Shown one piece after another: positions 37,235 to 48,400 of a DNA stretch of 64,000 bases. The position numbers and the translations under genes were made by a program. Under the pieces are notes generated by a model that ran no database searches, was not told the DNA's origin, and saw only the letters and a program-made list of their open reading frames with translations. Each line of letters opens with the position of its first letter. Within the stretch, counting starts at the first letter, position 1. This DNA comes from Delphinapterus leucas (lineage: Eukaryota; Chordata; Mammalia; Artiodactyla; Monodontidae): contig NW_022098001.1 of assembly GCF_002288925.2 (NCBI RefSeq), positions 14,824,743 to 14,888,742 on the forward strand, read 5' to 3'.

Positions 37235-37445
37235 GTTCATGTTCTCTGGAATCAGCAGTTGGGGTTCAAATCTTAACTTTACCAGTTTATAGCAATGGGA
37301 CCTTGGACAAGTTAATTAAACTTTCCATGTTTTAGTTTAATCAACTGTAAAATTTTAATTATGATAGTACCTAGCTCACAGGGTAGAGGTAATCTACAGA
37401 GCGCCTAGAATATGGAAAGATCTCAATAAAAGTTAGTTAATGTTA
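37235..37445 (+). repeat. MIR SINE
   Basis: Forward MIR: tggggttcaaatcttaactt, gggaccttggacaagttaat, aaagatctcaataaaagtta. A second copy within 150 bp of the previous MIR in the same orientation. Confidence 0.8.
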
Positions 37446-37549
37446 TTCTCACTAATGTTATGAGCATTATTACATGTAATACTCATCTTAAATATCACTA
37501 CTATAAAGTCTTCCTCAATCACTCTCTCTGGAAGGGATCTCATTCTTTA

Positions 37550-37680
37550 GCCAGTCATCCAATATAATTATTAAATGCCAGCTATAATCCTGGCACCGTG
37601 CTAGACACCTGCTGTGCAGTGGTAAATAAATCATATATGATCTCCACCTTCATATAAGTTGAGGTTTGAGAGAGCGCTAA
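37550..37680 (-). repeat. L2 LINE fragment
   Basis: Antisense L2 3' end: tattaaatgccagctataat, ctggcaccgtgctagacacc. Confidence 0.55.
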
Positions 37681-38339
37681 ATCTCAATGTGTTTTCAGAG
37701 TTCTCAACCCGGTGAGATATAGATTAATGAGACACAGATAGAGATCAAAATGTGAGCTTACTTACAACCATGTAGGAAAGGTGTTAACTACCCATGTCCT
37801 CAACCCAACTACTGTTCGTTCTTTTGGCCTTTCTAGATTTATCACTGAAGAATTCTTGGGTCATTACAATTGGCTAAATCAAGGCTTTAGCCTTAGGCTG
37901 GTTTTGACTCCTTGTGTTAAATAGTGTCATTGATTTTTCTGTTGCTGAAGGAAGGAACCTCAGGGAAAACATCATGTTGGTTTGGAAACCAAATATACAT
38001 TTGGCCAAAGCTTTTAATGCAGCTCTTAGATGATCTTCTCATGGATTTGGTAATTTCTGGGGAAAGGAACACCAGATGAGCATATGCTCCTGGGCTTATA
38101 TAACTCTGTGTCTCTGGGGCTTAGGATATTACTTAGTAATAACAAGTGCTCAATAAATATTTGTTTAACTCACATTGTTGAACAAGAGTTTAGTTGAACA
38201 TAAAATTCCAGTTTGATGATTATTTTCTCTAAACACTTTGATCTTATTATGTGACTGTCTACTTGCTTCTTGGCTATTTTTGAGAAGCCTGGTGTCCATC
38301 TACTTAATTGTCATTCCCCTATTCCCTGGGGTAATCTCT
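37681..38339. other. Intergenic, no gene seen
   Basis: A small L2 trace (agtgctcaataaatatttgt) lies near 38147. Otherwise nothing recognised. Confidence 0.4.
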
Positions 38340-38840
38340 ATTTTGAAGTTGGTATGTATTTTTCTCATCCATGTTCTTATGCTTTTACTAGATATATTTA
38401 ACTATAAGCTATTAGTGTGGGGTTTTAGAAAATTATATCAATTATTACTCTTGTAGATGTCCTGCAATTTGCTTTTTAAAGTCACCATTATGGTCTCAAT
38501 ATTTATCCAGGTTGATACAAGTAGGTCTAGTTCATTCATTTTCACTGCTGTGTATTTCACTGCAAAAATATAGCACCGTGCATTTATTCATTGATGATCA
38601 TTAGGTGGTTTCTGATTGTTGCTATTACAAACAGTGCTTCAATGAGCATCCTTGTGTCTGTCTCCTGTGTGATATAGAAGATGCCCACTGAGAACCAGAA
38701 TCGCTGGGTCACCAAGGATGTGCATATCTTAGATGTTGATGGTTGATCGCCAAGGTGGCCTCCCAATTCACACTCCCACCAGCAGGGCACAAGTACTCTC
38801 CTTCACATTTTCATCAACCTTGCTGTTGTCAGACTTCTGA
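38340..38840 (-). mobile_element. Ancient L1 3' fragment
   Basis: Antisense L1 3' region: ttcactgctgtgtatttcac, attgttgctattacaaacag, gcttcaatgagcatccttgt, cacactcccaccagcagggc. Very diverged. Confidence 0.65.
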
Positions 38841-38879
38841 ATGGGTGTGTACTTGACCCCTACTTTATACATTGTCTCC

Positions 38880-38975
38880 AGTGTTATCATTCTCTTTTTA
38901 CAGATGAGAAAACTGAGGCTAAAGAGTGGCAAGCTCAGAGAAAGAATGAGTGAATGAGTGAATGAATGAATGAAT
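38880..38975 (-). repeat. MIR fragment and (GAAT)n repeat
   Basis: Antisense MIR core (tttacagatgagaaaactga, about 38897-38940) runs into GAGT/GAAT tetranucleotide units (about 38945-38975). Confidence 0.7.
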
Positions 38976-39004
38976 ATGGTGATACTTTATTTATTTGTTA
39001 TTTA

Positions 39005-39115
39005 TTATTCCTTTAACCAGAATATAAGTTCCATGAACGTAAGTACCTCACCCCTAGCCCTGAGAACAGGTTCTGGTAACAGGTAAATGCTCAGTAGTTA
39101 TTGTAATGAATGGAG
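39005..39115 (+). repeat. L2 LINE 3' fragment
   Basis: Forward L2: agaatataagttccatgaac, gtaaatgctcagtagttatt. Confidence 0.55.
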
Positions 39116-40919
39116 GAACCTGGGCAGTGAATGCCCATTTACTTCAGGAACCTCCCCTCGGCCTTCCGAGATACATTCTGCACTTACCCTGCAGGAGTTT
39201 TGAAGGAGCAAGAAAGGCCTGCAGCAGCCTGGGCTAATGGAGCGGAGGAAGAGTGACAGCTAAAAATTTTTTCAGCGGAAAATTAAATCTGCCCAGCAGG
39301 GGTCTGATGAGAAGCTGGGGCCAGCCTGAAGGAGGATGCAGCTGGAGGGAGTGTCCATCTGGATCCCATAGGCCTCTGGACGTTGAGAGGTTATTCTTAG
39401 CCATCTTTTCTTCAGTCCTTATTTTCTCTTGATCAGGGCTCTCTTGATTTTGCAACTGGAATCTTTTTTTCCCCTTCTGTAAAGCAATGATCTTCCATAT
39501 AGTAATTCTTTCCTTCTTTAGACTTCCCAGAGGGGGTAGGAGGTTCTTTTTGTGCTCAGACACTTTGCACATTGCCTCCCACCCAGCTCCTCCCAGCGCT
39601 TTTGCGGCTGGTGTAGACCTATTCTGTGTGCTGGATTTGACCCCAGATCCTTGCCTGGTTACAAAGGACTTAACCATGCCACTCTCCTTACTAATTATTT
39701 TTTCCTAGTAACATCAATAGGAGTACATTTCCCGCCCTGCCTCCCTCTGCCTCATGTGTCCTGATTTCTGCTGGATTCATTTAACGTGAGCCTTAAGGGG
39801 CAGCCAAACCGATGGCAGGTGGCCAAGCTCCAAGCCTTGGCTCCTGCGTCATCATTATACTCACTCGACACGGTGCTCTGTGGTTAACAAAGCGCTGCGT
39901 GCTCAGCCGCTCTTCAGTCCTCACAGCAGCCGAAGCCAAGACCTCTGGGGTTTGGTGACATCCCCAGGATCACCAAAGAGGAAAGGCCGAGGTTTGAACT
40001 TGCTTTTCTAATGCTGAATCCCCTATTTTTTCTTTCAGTCCTTGCAGGGGTCACAAAGGCAAGTGCCTTTGGGGACCAGGTAGATAATCTAAATGAGAGA
40101 AGCTGGCTGGAGTAGAAGACATCAGGGAGTAGTGAGGACTATGGGGGAATTAGAGAACATGCTTTGCCTAAAGGCATCAAAATGCAAAGCATTTAAAAAG
40201 CAATAAAAACCAAACCCATTTATTTTACCACCTCTTCAGTGTCCAGTCTATAACTTCTCTTTGTTGGTGGTGAAGATGGATGGTGTCACTTTATCGCTGA
40301 GTAGCGCTGACCTGGTGGCATGAGTAAACATGACCTTGGTTGCAGTAAGTCTCCGGTATAGATGAGGAAGTATATGTTAAAGATTGAGTGATTTTATGGC
40401 TTTTAGGATAGTATTACAGACCCAAGGATGTACGTATCCTGGGCCTACCCATCATCTTGTCTTCCTTAGAATTTTCAAGGGATGAGGTTCAAAGTAATGT
40501 GACATTTTTGGTTGTGCAAATCCCTTATGCCTCAGTCCCAGCCCTGGTCAAAAGTTCTTCCCCTCCTTCCCCACCTCTGCCTCTCCGTCTCATCCCCTTT
40601 TTGAAGTCATGGGGTAGTTGCACAGGTCTCTATGCTGAGACAAAGAGTGACAGTGACAAAGACAAGAGAGATAGTCAGGCCCCCAAAAGAACCCCAAGTT
40701 TACCTTCTCACCCAGGCATAGGACCCAGAGAAAAGACAGAGAACAGCGTGGTTCATGCCTTTAAGGAGAGAGAGACCTTCGCCATTAATATGGGGCGCAA
40801 TGAAGGTCACGGGCTTTGGCCAATCAAATAAAAACTCCTTCTCCTTTGAGGGGGGTTAGGAAGGAGCTGGGCTGAGGTGGGGCTAGCATGAGAATAGGGC
40901 TGAAGTGTATCCCTTACTC
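39116..40919. other. Intergenic, no gene seen
   Basis: No recognisable coding exon. Open frames at 39234-39677 (-, 147 codons) and 40457-40831 (+, 124 codons) have no family resemblance or supporting splice context. Confidence 0.4.
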
Positions 40920-41105
40920 TAAACAATAGTGGTTAATGCTGTGGACCCAGAGTGTGCAGCTCCACTACCTATTGGCTCTGTGACCTTGAACAAGTCATTT
41001 GACCTCATTCCTCAGCATCTTCATCCATGAAACGTGGGTAGATGCAGTGGTGATGAGGATGAACTGAGATAAGGTATGTGCATTGGTCAGTAAACATTAG
41101 TTCTT
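40920..41105 (+). repeat. MIR SINE
   Basis: Forward MIR: ctgtgaccttgaacaagtca, tcttcatccatgaaacgtgg, gatgaggatgaactgagata. Confidence 0.8.
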
Positions 41106-42044
41106 TTTGTTTGGAGTTCTGTCTCCTAGCCCCACTCTTTTCTCTGTTAGATAAAAATCTGAGGAAGCCTTCAAATGCCTGCAGAAGGAATACAGATGGA
41201 ATAATTCATAGAATAAGAAACTACAATATTCTGCCAATTTTTCTTCTTCGGAACTTGCTATTGGCCCAAATTCCCTGATTCCACCTTTTTTTCTCCATCC
41301 CTGTAACCTCAGATGGTCTCAGTGAGCTGGAATCGTGGACGAGGTAGCTGGGACTCTGCCGGATAACGCTTGGCTGTCAAATGTGCTTTGCGAGGTATAA
41401 CAGTGACTTTTGTCTAATATTCACTCCAACTTAACTGCCATTCAGTTGAAACTTTTCCTAAGTAGTTGTTTTCTCATCTGGCTTCTTGTGGGACAGAAAA
41501 TTTAAGAAGGCAGATTCTATTATTCAAACACAACATTGCTGTACTTACCGAATCAATAGTGGACTGAAAGTCCCCCTCCCTCATCTTTAGAGTTGGTTTT
41601 CTTTTGCATGCCTCACATATACCAATGAAAAATAGTTCAGAGTGGATATTGCCTAGACATAGAATTAGGTTCTTATTAATGGGAAGAATTAAGTTCTTAT
41701 CAATGGGCAAAAGTAGAATTGAGAGGTAGATGATATGCTTATATATACTCTGATTTATTCTTAGTTTTTACCGCACGTAATGTTTCTGTTGAGACCAGTT
41801 GACAGAGTCGGAGGCTCAGCATGGAAAAAGCATGGATAATTCTAAAGTACCAATGATTCACGTGTTACACGTATTTTAGCATGGAGCCAGAGGAAGACTT
41901 TTGGATGGTGTCCTTCCCGCCTTCTCTCTCTCTCTGTCCCTCCCTGACCCCCCACTCTTCTCCTTTCCCCACATCTGTAGCCATCCTCTCCTGGTAAAGC
42001 CCAGAAGGAAAACTCGATGGAAATGATGGAAACCATCCAGGAAA
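41106..42044. other. Intergenic, no gene seen
   Basis: Includes an inexact 13-base duplication around 41665-41703 (ttaggttcttattaatggg / ttaagttcttatcaatggg). No gene recognised. Confidence 0.4.
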
Positions 42045-42145
42045 TTATGACACCCAGGTTCTGGTTCCAGCTCTGCTAATTACTAACTGAGTGGTAGTCG
42101 CTCCTCTGGGTATCAGCTTCCTCACATATAAAATAAGTAGGAGGT
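42045..42145 (+). repeat. MIR SINE fragment
   Basis: Forward MIR: cccaggttctggttccagct, tcagcttcctcacatataaa. Confidence 0.65.
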
Positions 42146-42504
42146 TGGGGGAGGCCAGGGCACGTAGGACTGAGAGATCCCTAAGTTTTCATTCCTCTGT
42201 GGATTTCACCTTTGCCAGCTTGGGGCCTGGCATGTCTCAGCAGCTGGTCACTTGGATAATCCCCAGAGCAGATAAGTGCTGCAGGATAACGGAACATGGG
42301 CCCTACTCACAGCAGAGTCCGGCCACTCGAATAGATGCTGGTGCCTCTGGCTTGTTTTCCGGAGCCACCAGCCAACCCAGAGAAGAAGCTGGCTGGAAAA
42401 GTGGATGGATGGATGTATTAGAAAGGCCAGTGTCATCTGCAAACACAGTGTCTGGGAAATGCCCATGTGCCCAGAAAGAAGTCACTGAATCCCTTCAGCT
42501 GGGC

Positions 42505-42735
42505 AAGCCAGGCTTTGAATCCTGACGCTGCCACTTATCCGAGCTGTGTGACCTTGGGCAAGCTCTCTGGCTGTGTTGTCATTTTTCTCCTCCATGGAAT
42601 GGGAGTGGCACTACACCCACCTTGCCAAATTGTAGTAAAGTTCGAGGTACTGCAGAGGCCTAACAGTACCTACTGAGTATAGGGACTCAGAGGTACTCAG
42701 TAAATGGTAGTAGAAGTGGCTATTGTATTACTACC
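42505..42735 (+). repeat. MIR SINE
   Basis: Forward MIR: gccaggctttgaatcctgac, tgtgaccttgggcaagctct, cctccatggaatgggagtgg. Confidence 0.85.
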
Positions 42736-43499
42736 CTGTGCCTTTTACTCACAGGACTCATTCGGGGGACTTGGGCCCCATTTCTGGCTCAGGGCTCCTC
42801 CCATGCGTGGAGAACTGGCTCCAAGACCAGGCCCAGCCATGCCAGGGAGGCTGGTACAGAGATGCTGCTGCCGAAAGCGACGCTGATTAAATTCCCTGAT
42901 TGAGGAGCCTCAGCATCCCGGTCCAGAGCGGGAGCGCCGGCAACATTTAGCACAATCTGCTTGGATCCTTAATTAGGTTATTTTTCAAGACCTTTTCAAG
43001 GTCTTGTCCCCTTTCCTCAACTTCCTCTGGCCCCTTCTCTCTGGGTCCCTGTCAGAGAAGGGAAACAGAGCAGTGTGGGGCTCCCCTCCTTCCCTCTTCC
43101 AGGGAGAAAGGAAAAGGAGCAGAAGAGGCTGTTTTCCTTGCAGAAGATGCGGCTAACAAGCCGTGACCGCTCAAGGTGGCTGCAGCCCCATCCGAAGGGC
43201 TAAATCTCCACGCGCGCCCGGCGGATCCCTGTTTTGTTTTCTGGCGAAACTGGGTTTCCAATTCAAACCTGCCTCTTCCTCCATCCTTTATCCGGACAGC
43301 TCGCAAGTGTTTTCCTGGGAAGCGCGATTATGTGGCACTTAGTGTGTTTTCTCACCTTCCTGTGTCCACCTGGTAAAAATAAAACAAAACAAAACAAAAC
43401 AAAACAAAATAAAGGAGCCCGGGATTGAACTGTCGTTATTTTTTAAAAGGGGAGAGTGGGGTCACATGATGGCGAGTAACTGATTCAGTGAAGTGGCTG
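42736..43499 (+). promoter_or_regulatory. GEM 5' flank with a short perfect inverted repeat
   Basis: Upstream flank of GEM without a recognised repeat apart from the AAAAC run at 43376-43413. At 42986-43006 the arms CAAGACCTT and AAGGTCTTG form a perfect inverted repeat around TTC, next to a TTAATTA-type site at 42969-42975. GC content rises towards 43200. Any enhancer role is inference. Confidence 0.4.
43376..43413. repeat. (AAAAC)n microsatellite
   Basis: Six to seven AAAAC units, about 130 bp upstream of the GEM core promoter. Confidence 0.95.
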
Positions 43500-43534
43500 C
43501 AAGTCCGGGTTTGCTGCACAGCCAGCCCCTCCCG

Positions 43535-43592
43535 GCGGGGGCGCTGACGTCACGGAAAAGCCCCGGCGCGGGTCGGCCGGGGCCGGTATAAA
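43535..43592 (+). promoter_or_regulatory. GEM: GEM core promoter: EGR-like site, CRE and TATA box
   Basis: In order: GCGGGGGCG (43535-43543), an EGR1-type zinc-finger site; TGACGTCA (43545-43552), a full palindromic CRE for CREB/ATF factors; and TATAAA (43587-43592). The EGR-like site and CRE are separated by one base, and the CRE ends 34 bp before the TATA box. A start about 25-30 bp after the TATA box would be near 43617. GEM is known as a mitogen-induced immediate-early gene, and this layout fits cAMP/Ca2+ and growth-factor induction. Binding itself is inferred. Confidence 0.8.
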
Positions 43593-43616
43593 CCGCGGGG
43601 CCGCGGCGGCTGCGGG

Positions 43617-43715
43617 CGGCGGGCTCCGGCGGAGGCGCAGACGGCGGCAACGCGCGAGCACCCTTGCGCTCGGCGGCCCCAGCATCACAGCGCTCACCGA
43701 CCCTCGGACGCCCAA
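43617..43715 (+). other. GEM: GEM exon 1 (5' UTR, non-coding)
   Basis: The 3' border is a splice donor GTAAGC at 43716. The 5' border is inferred from the TATA box and is uncertain by some bases. The exon is CpG-rich and contains no ATG, so no upstream open frame precedes the GEM start. It splices to the acceptor at 45126-45127. Confidence 0.75.
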
Positions 43716-44922
43716 GTAAGCCAGGCGGCCCGCGGGGGCCCTCCCGACTCTGGAGAGGGGTGGGGGGCTGGTTGGGGAAGGGATGGGCGTTCCCAGCCCG
43801 CAGAACTTTCTAAGTTGAGAAAAGAGCCTTCGGAACGTGCTGTCCGCACTGTGGTTTTCCAGGTCGGGGGCAAAGTTTAAGGTGCAAAGGATGCCACCTG
43901 TCATCAGCAGGTTCCTTGCTTCAGTTCAGGAAGAGGGCCACCTCGTCCTACAGGCTGTGGTCAGAGGGCAGCCGTCAGCCTCTGGTTGTTTGAATTCAAG
44001 TCGGCCAACGGGGGCGCTGCACGTGAGATTAAAAAGCCCGGCTGATCATCGCGGTCAGGGTCGTGCTTAGTGTCATCGACGGCTTGGGGTGTGGAGGGTG
44101 GGGGTGAGCGTGGGAAGGGGAGTGTCTGCGCATTTCTCGCTCTCCCGAGTGGATCTTGCTGATTCAAATAAGAATGCTTCTACTTTATCTCAAGGAGCCT
44201 GGGAGTACAGACCTCCGTGCAAGGGGGACCTCCGTGCAGCTTTCCCTTGGGAAAGGGAAAGTTGTAGCGAAGTTGTTGAATGTCTTTGGGGAGAGTCTTT
44301 GACCTGATTTGCTTCAGAAAGGTGGAAATCTGAGTTGAATTAAAGAACTCTTGAAGCGGACATGGTTTAATAAGAGTGAAGCATTTTCTCTGCGAATTTG
44401 ACAGGTCTGAACCTGAGCGGGTCGTTTCCCTGCCAGAAAGACAAGGCATGGGGCTGGGATGTTTTAAATGTGATATCCGTGGACAGGAGGGCAGAGCTGA
44501 GGCATAAACCTCAAACAAATTCTTCCCCCCCGCCCCCCCAAATAATAGCTAATTCAGGCAGCTGGGGAGCATCCGGGCAACTTTACTAAACATGGAAGTT
44601 CCAATAATCGCTTGTCCAGTCCAGCCAGGGTGAGTGATGTCATTGTCACGTGTTTCCCACTGAGGCCCACTGGATGCTGGTGCAATTAAGAGCCATGTTT
44701 AGACAAGAGCAGCTAATCTGGCCAGCTGGTCCCCAGCTGCATTAACTTGTTGCTTTTCAAGCCATCTCTGGAGGCTGTTGGTTCCTTCTGGCTGCCTCTG
44801 TGCCAGCTCTGAGTGGGGAATCCCCAGGCTTCCTTGAAGATGGAGGAAGCCCCAGGGCAGTGGGGGATATTAATGGCATTTTTTCCTCTTTGCAAGTGAC
44901 AATCTGCCTGAGGAGCTGGTAA

Positions 44923-44969
<47 letters not shown>

Positions 44970-45127
44970 CGGTTGAAAGCCTGTTGACGGCTTCATTGGT
45001 GTTCCTTGTGTTAGGGTTACTTGGGTCTCACCTCATTTAATAAAACATCACTGATGACTGTGTTTAAGCCCCCTGAACTCTCACTCACGCTTCCTAATGC
45101 TAACACCTTGGCTGCTTTGCTCTCTAG
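43716..45127 (+). other. GEM: GEM intron 1 (1412 bp)
   Basis: GTAAGC donor, pyrimidine-rich TTTGCTCTCTAG acceptor. It holds the (GT)22 repeat at 44925-44968 and no other recognised repeat. The first 300 bp are GC-rich. Confidence 0.85.
44925..44968. repeat. (GT)22 microsatellite in GEM intron 1
   Basis: Uninterrupted run of 22 GT units, 159 bp before exon 2. Alternating purine-pyrimidine DNA of this length can adopt Z-DNA and often varies in length. Confidence 0.97.
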
Positions 45128-45467
45128 GACCCAACGATGACTCTGAATAATGTCACCATGCGCCAGGGCACTGTGGGCATGCAGCCGCAGCAGCAGCGCT
45201 GGAGCATCCCAGCCGATGGCAGGCATCTGATGGTCCAGAAAGAGCCCCACCAGTACAGCCAGCGCAACCGTCACTCTGCTACCCCCGAGGACCACTGCCG
45301 CCGGAGCTGGTCCTCCGACTCCACGGACTCAGTCATCTCCTCCGAGTCGGGGAACACCTACTACCGGGTGGTTCTCATAGGGGAGCAGGGGGTGGGCAAG
45401 TCCACTCTGGCCAGCATCTTTGCAGGCGTGCATGACAGCATGGACAGTGACTGCGAAATGCTGGGAG
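45128..45467 (+). CDS. GEM: GEM exon 2 (coding from 45137)
   Basis: Acceptor CTCTAG (ends 45127), nine bases of 5' UTR, then ATG at 45137. Encodes residues 1-110 and the first base of codon 111: the disordered Gln/Ser-rich N-terminal extension, the first beta strand (TYYRVVLIG) and the P-loop. Donor GTAGGT at 45468. Reading on into the intron gives a false 182-residue frame ending at 45685. Confidence 0.97.
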
Positions 45468-48400
45468 GTAGGTGGACTAGCCCTAGCGGGCTTCTGTGGT
45501 CAGCAGTGGTCCAGGAGAAAGAGCGAGTAGGTGGGTCATTTATCTGCAGAGTTGGGAACTGCGATTATGCATTCTTGGCTTCAGCTCAGGAGCTGAGTCC
45601 CCACAGAAGCACTGGCATAAGCCCCTGGGACAAGAAAATGAAAATGCTCGTAGATAGAACCTGGGCCAGAAAGGGAATTGCTTAGATTCCAGCTCTAAAG
45701 GGACTGGGGAGACAGGTTATAGAGGGCAGAGCCAGAGGGTCAGGATCCCACCTCTGGCTTTTGCCATTTCTGACCTGGACCTTTCAAGAACTGAGTGTAG
45801 ACACAGCCTTTTTCCATGGTGACACCTAAAACCAAACCGATTTGAAAAACTGTTACGATGAATTCACTCGTTTGTTTATTGCAATATTAGAGGCTTTTGA
45901 GGGTATAAAATCATTTAAAATCTGTATTTTAAATAGCACATTTAAAAAAATAGTGAAATACAACAATGATGATACATATATTTGTATAGAGTCTTACAGT
46001 TTTTCAAGACAACTTTCCCTGTACAATCTCATTTAAAATATTTATTATTTAAGCCTTGATTTCCAAAACTAATTTGAGGTGACACAGTCTCAAAAATTCC
46101 CATCTTCCTCAAATACGCGTAAAGCATAGCACTACATTCTGGGAAGTAAGATGAGGATCCTAATACTCGATGGTTTTCATACAGTGTCTTTCAGCCACGG
46201 CTCCCATCTTAGACAATGCCAGGGTCGCTGTGTGTCCCTGTTTGCAGCTGCAGAAATGAAGGAGAGCCTTCCAGTTCTTGTCCCAGTGGCATGGTCTGTC
46301 TCTACGCTCAGTTGCAACTCACAGCTGAATCACAGACTTCCGGAGTAGGAAGATGTCTCAGTGATGACTCGGTTCTGCCCTCTACTTCATGCATAGAAAT
46401 CCTACTCCTTCCTCACTACTGTCAGCCCATTTCTACTAAACGTTTATTCTTCCATTGTCCGGGAGTTCACTGCTTCATGAGGCAGGTCTGAACTGGCTTT
46501 AAATGATGACTCACTGATGGAACATTGATTTCTCTCCTCACTCCTGAAATCTCAGGGATGATAGCTAAACCATATTTCAAGGGAGAAAGAGGGTCAGTAT
46601 CTCTTTTGATGTAAAAGCCTGTGGGTGAGTGTCACTACAGGAGAAAGGGAGGAGGAACTACCATCTGGAATGCACATTTGCAGTGAGACATGCACTTTTT
46701 TGGGAGCCTTATATTTGCTACTGTTTATTTTGGTCCTGACATTATTCCTGTACTCATATGGGTAAACTGAGTCTTAGGGACTTTCCTAGAATCACCCACT
46801 GGGACAGCTGGAATTAGAACTCAGGATTTTATAATGTTAGTTTTGTGGTGTTCTCCTTCTGTTATTGATAGGGAACTTGCTATATGCCAGGCACTGTGCT
46901 AATTACTTCCCACAAGTGTTTTGATAATACTTATGAAAATTGAACCAATTTGGTATTAATATCCCTATTTTACAGGTGAAGAAATGGAAGCTTATGAAGT
47001 CAAGTGACTTTCCCAGGTTGAAAAAGCTAGTCCATGGTCTGGACAGGATTCAAAACTAGTTGTGGTTGAACCTAAATCCTATGTTCTTTCGCTGTACTCG
47101 GCAACCCCTGGATTTAGCATCCAAATGTTGTTACATACTGTAGCACGTTGGGCTGGGTACCGACCACATGCCTGGCTCCATGCTAGGCTCTGGGGTACCC
47201 AGTGATGAACGAGGTACACCATACATACCCTCTTAGGAAGGAGCTGTCAGTGGCTATAATTCAGAGCAGGATAAAATTATATGAATACCTTAAGAAGTAA
47301 CAATAAAGTGCTTTGGAGACTGATATAAAGGAGAGACCAACCAAGAGTTTTTGTTTGTTTCTTTAGGAGGGAGGAATTGAAACAGTTAGTGGATAACAGA
47401 CTTTCAAAAATGTTTGTCTGTTAAGAGTGCAGTGGTATCTATCCAGAGGGCGGTATCCCCATAGGCATAGAGTATTAAGAAGATTGACCCATCCCTGAAA
47501 CTTGAGAAGGCAGGCTTCGGTATCTGGGAAGCTTCTTTGTTTAATAGGGAGAGGGGGCAGTTGGCAGAGAGAATCCTTTCCTTATCTCCTCAAAGAGGGA
47601 AACTTGGGCAACAAGAAGCTTCTCAGCTGACTCATCCTACCTAATGTGTCCTATTTGAGTAACTAAATTTATACTGTCTAGGGTTACAGCCCTTACATAT
47701 AGGTGGCTATTGGAATCACTAGTTGGCTTTTATGTTTCCCAAGGAGAGGGTTTTCCACGGCATTTCACTGCATTGTTCTTTTTTCAGCATTAACCATAAG
47801 AAAGAAACTACACAATACTCTTCATCATCATTTCTCCAAATAAAGATGGATGTTGTTAAGATTATATTGCAATAATCTTATGACTCTCTGTGCACGCTTA
47901 ATGCCATTCATTCATTCATCCATCCATCCATTCATCCCTAAACAGTTACTGACCCTATACCGTGGAGCTTGATGCAACACTCTGAGGACATACAAAGAGT
48001 CACGGGGCTTCTTCCTTAAAGATGCTCACAGTATATGCAGTAGAGATCAGCTATAAATCGATAGGGTGTGATAAGTGTCTTCAAAGAGGTAAAAGGGCAG
48101 TGCTGTGGGAATTCAGAGGAGAAAATAAATATTACTTCTGGCTGTGAAAATCAGAAAAGTGTTCATGGAAGTGGTGGTCTCTGAGCTGGACCCTAAGGAC
48201 CACTAGGTTTTGGAAGCCCTGAGGTAGGTGGAAGGCATTGCACGTGTGCACAGGGAGTACAGGAGGGAGCACCGGACTCGCAGCCTGATGATGTGAGTTT
48301 GGACTCCAGTTTCGACACTGACTTAGCTAGGTGCCCTGGAGACAAGAAACTTACCCTCATTAAGCTTCCTTATTAGTAAAATAGAGACAATAACTACTTA

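Larger units (their letters stand above)
43490..43800 (+). promoter_or_regulatory. GEM: GEM CpG-rich promoter region
   Basis: GC-rich, CpG-dense DNA spanning the core promoter, exon 1 and the first part of intron 1, as expected for a mammalian promoter CpG island. The core elements at 43535-43592 lie inside it. Confidence 0.85.

Noticed and set aside
40457..40831. 124-residue open frame upstream of GEM
   Set aside because: No family resemblance, no splice structure, and Ser/Pro-rich low-complexity translation.
1..43500. Search for RAD54B or FSBP exons (upstream neighbours of GEM in human)
   Set aside because: No helicase motifs or other recognisable exons seen. They probably lie outside the window.
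45468..45685. Extension of the exon 2 frame to a 182-residue protein
   Set aside because: It reads through a good splice donor (GTAGGT). The exon 3 junction restores the known RGK sequence GEDTYERTL.
47905..47938. Possible CRISPR-like or satellite array from repeated CATC/CATT
   Set aside because: Simple tetranucleotide repeat in an L2 fragment, in a mammalian genome.
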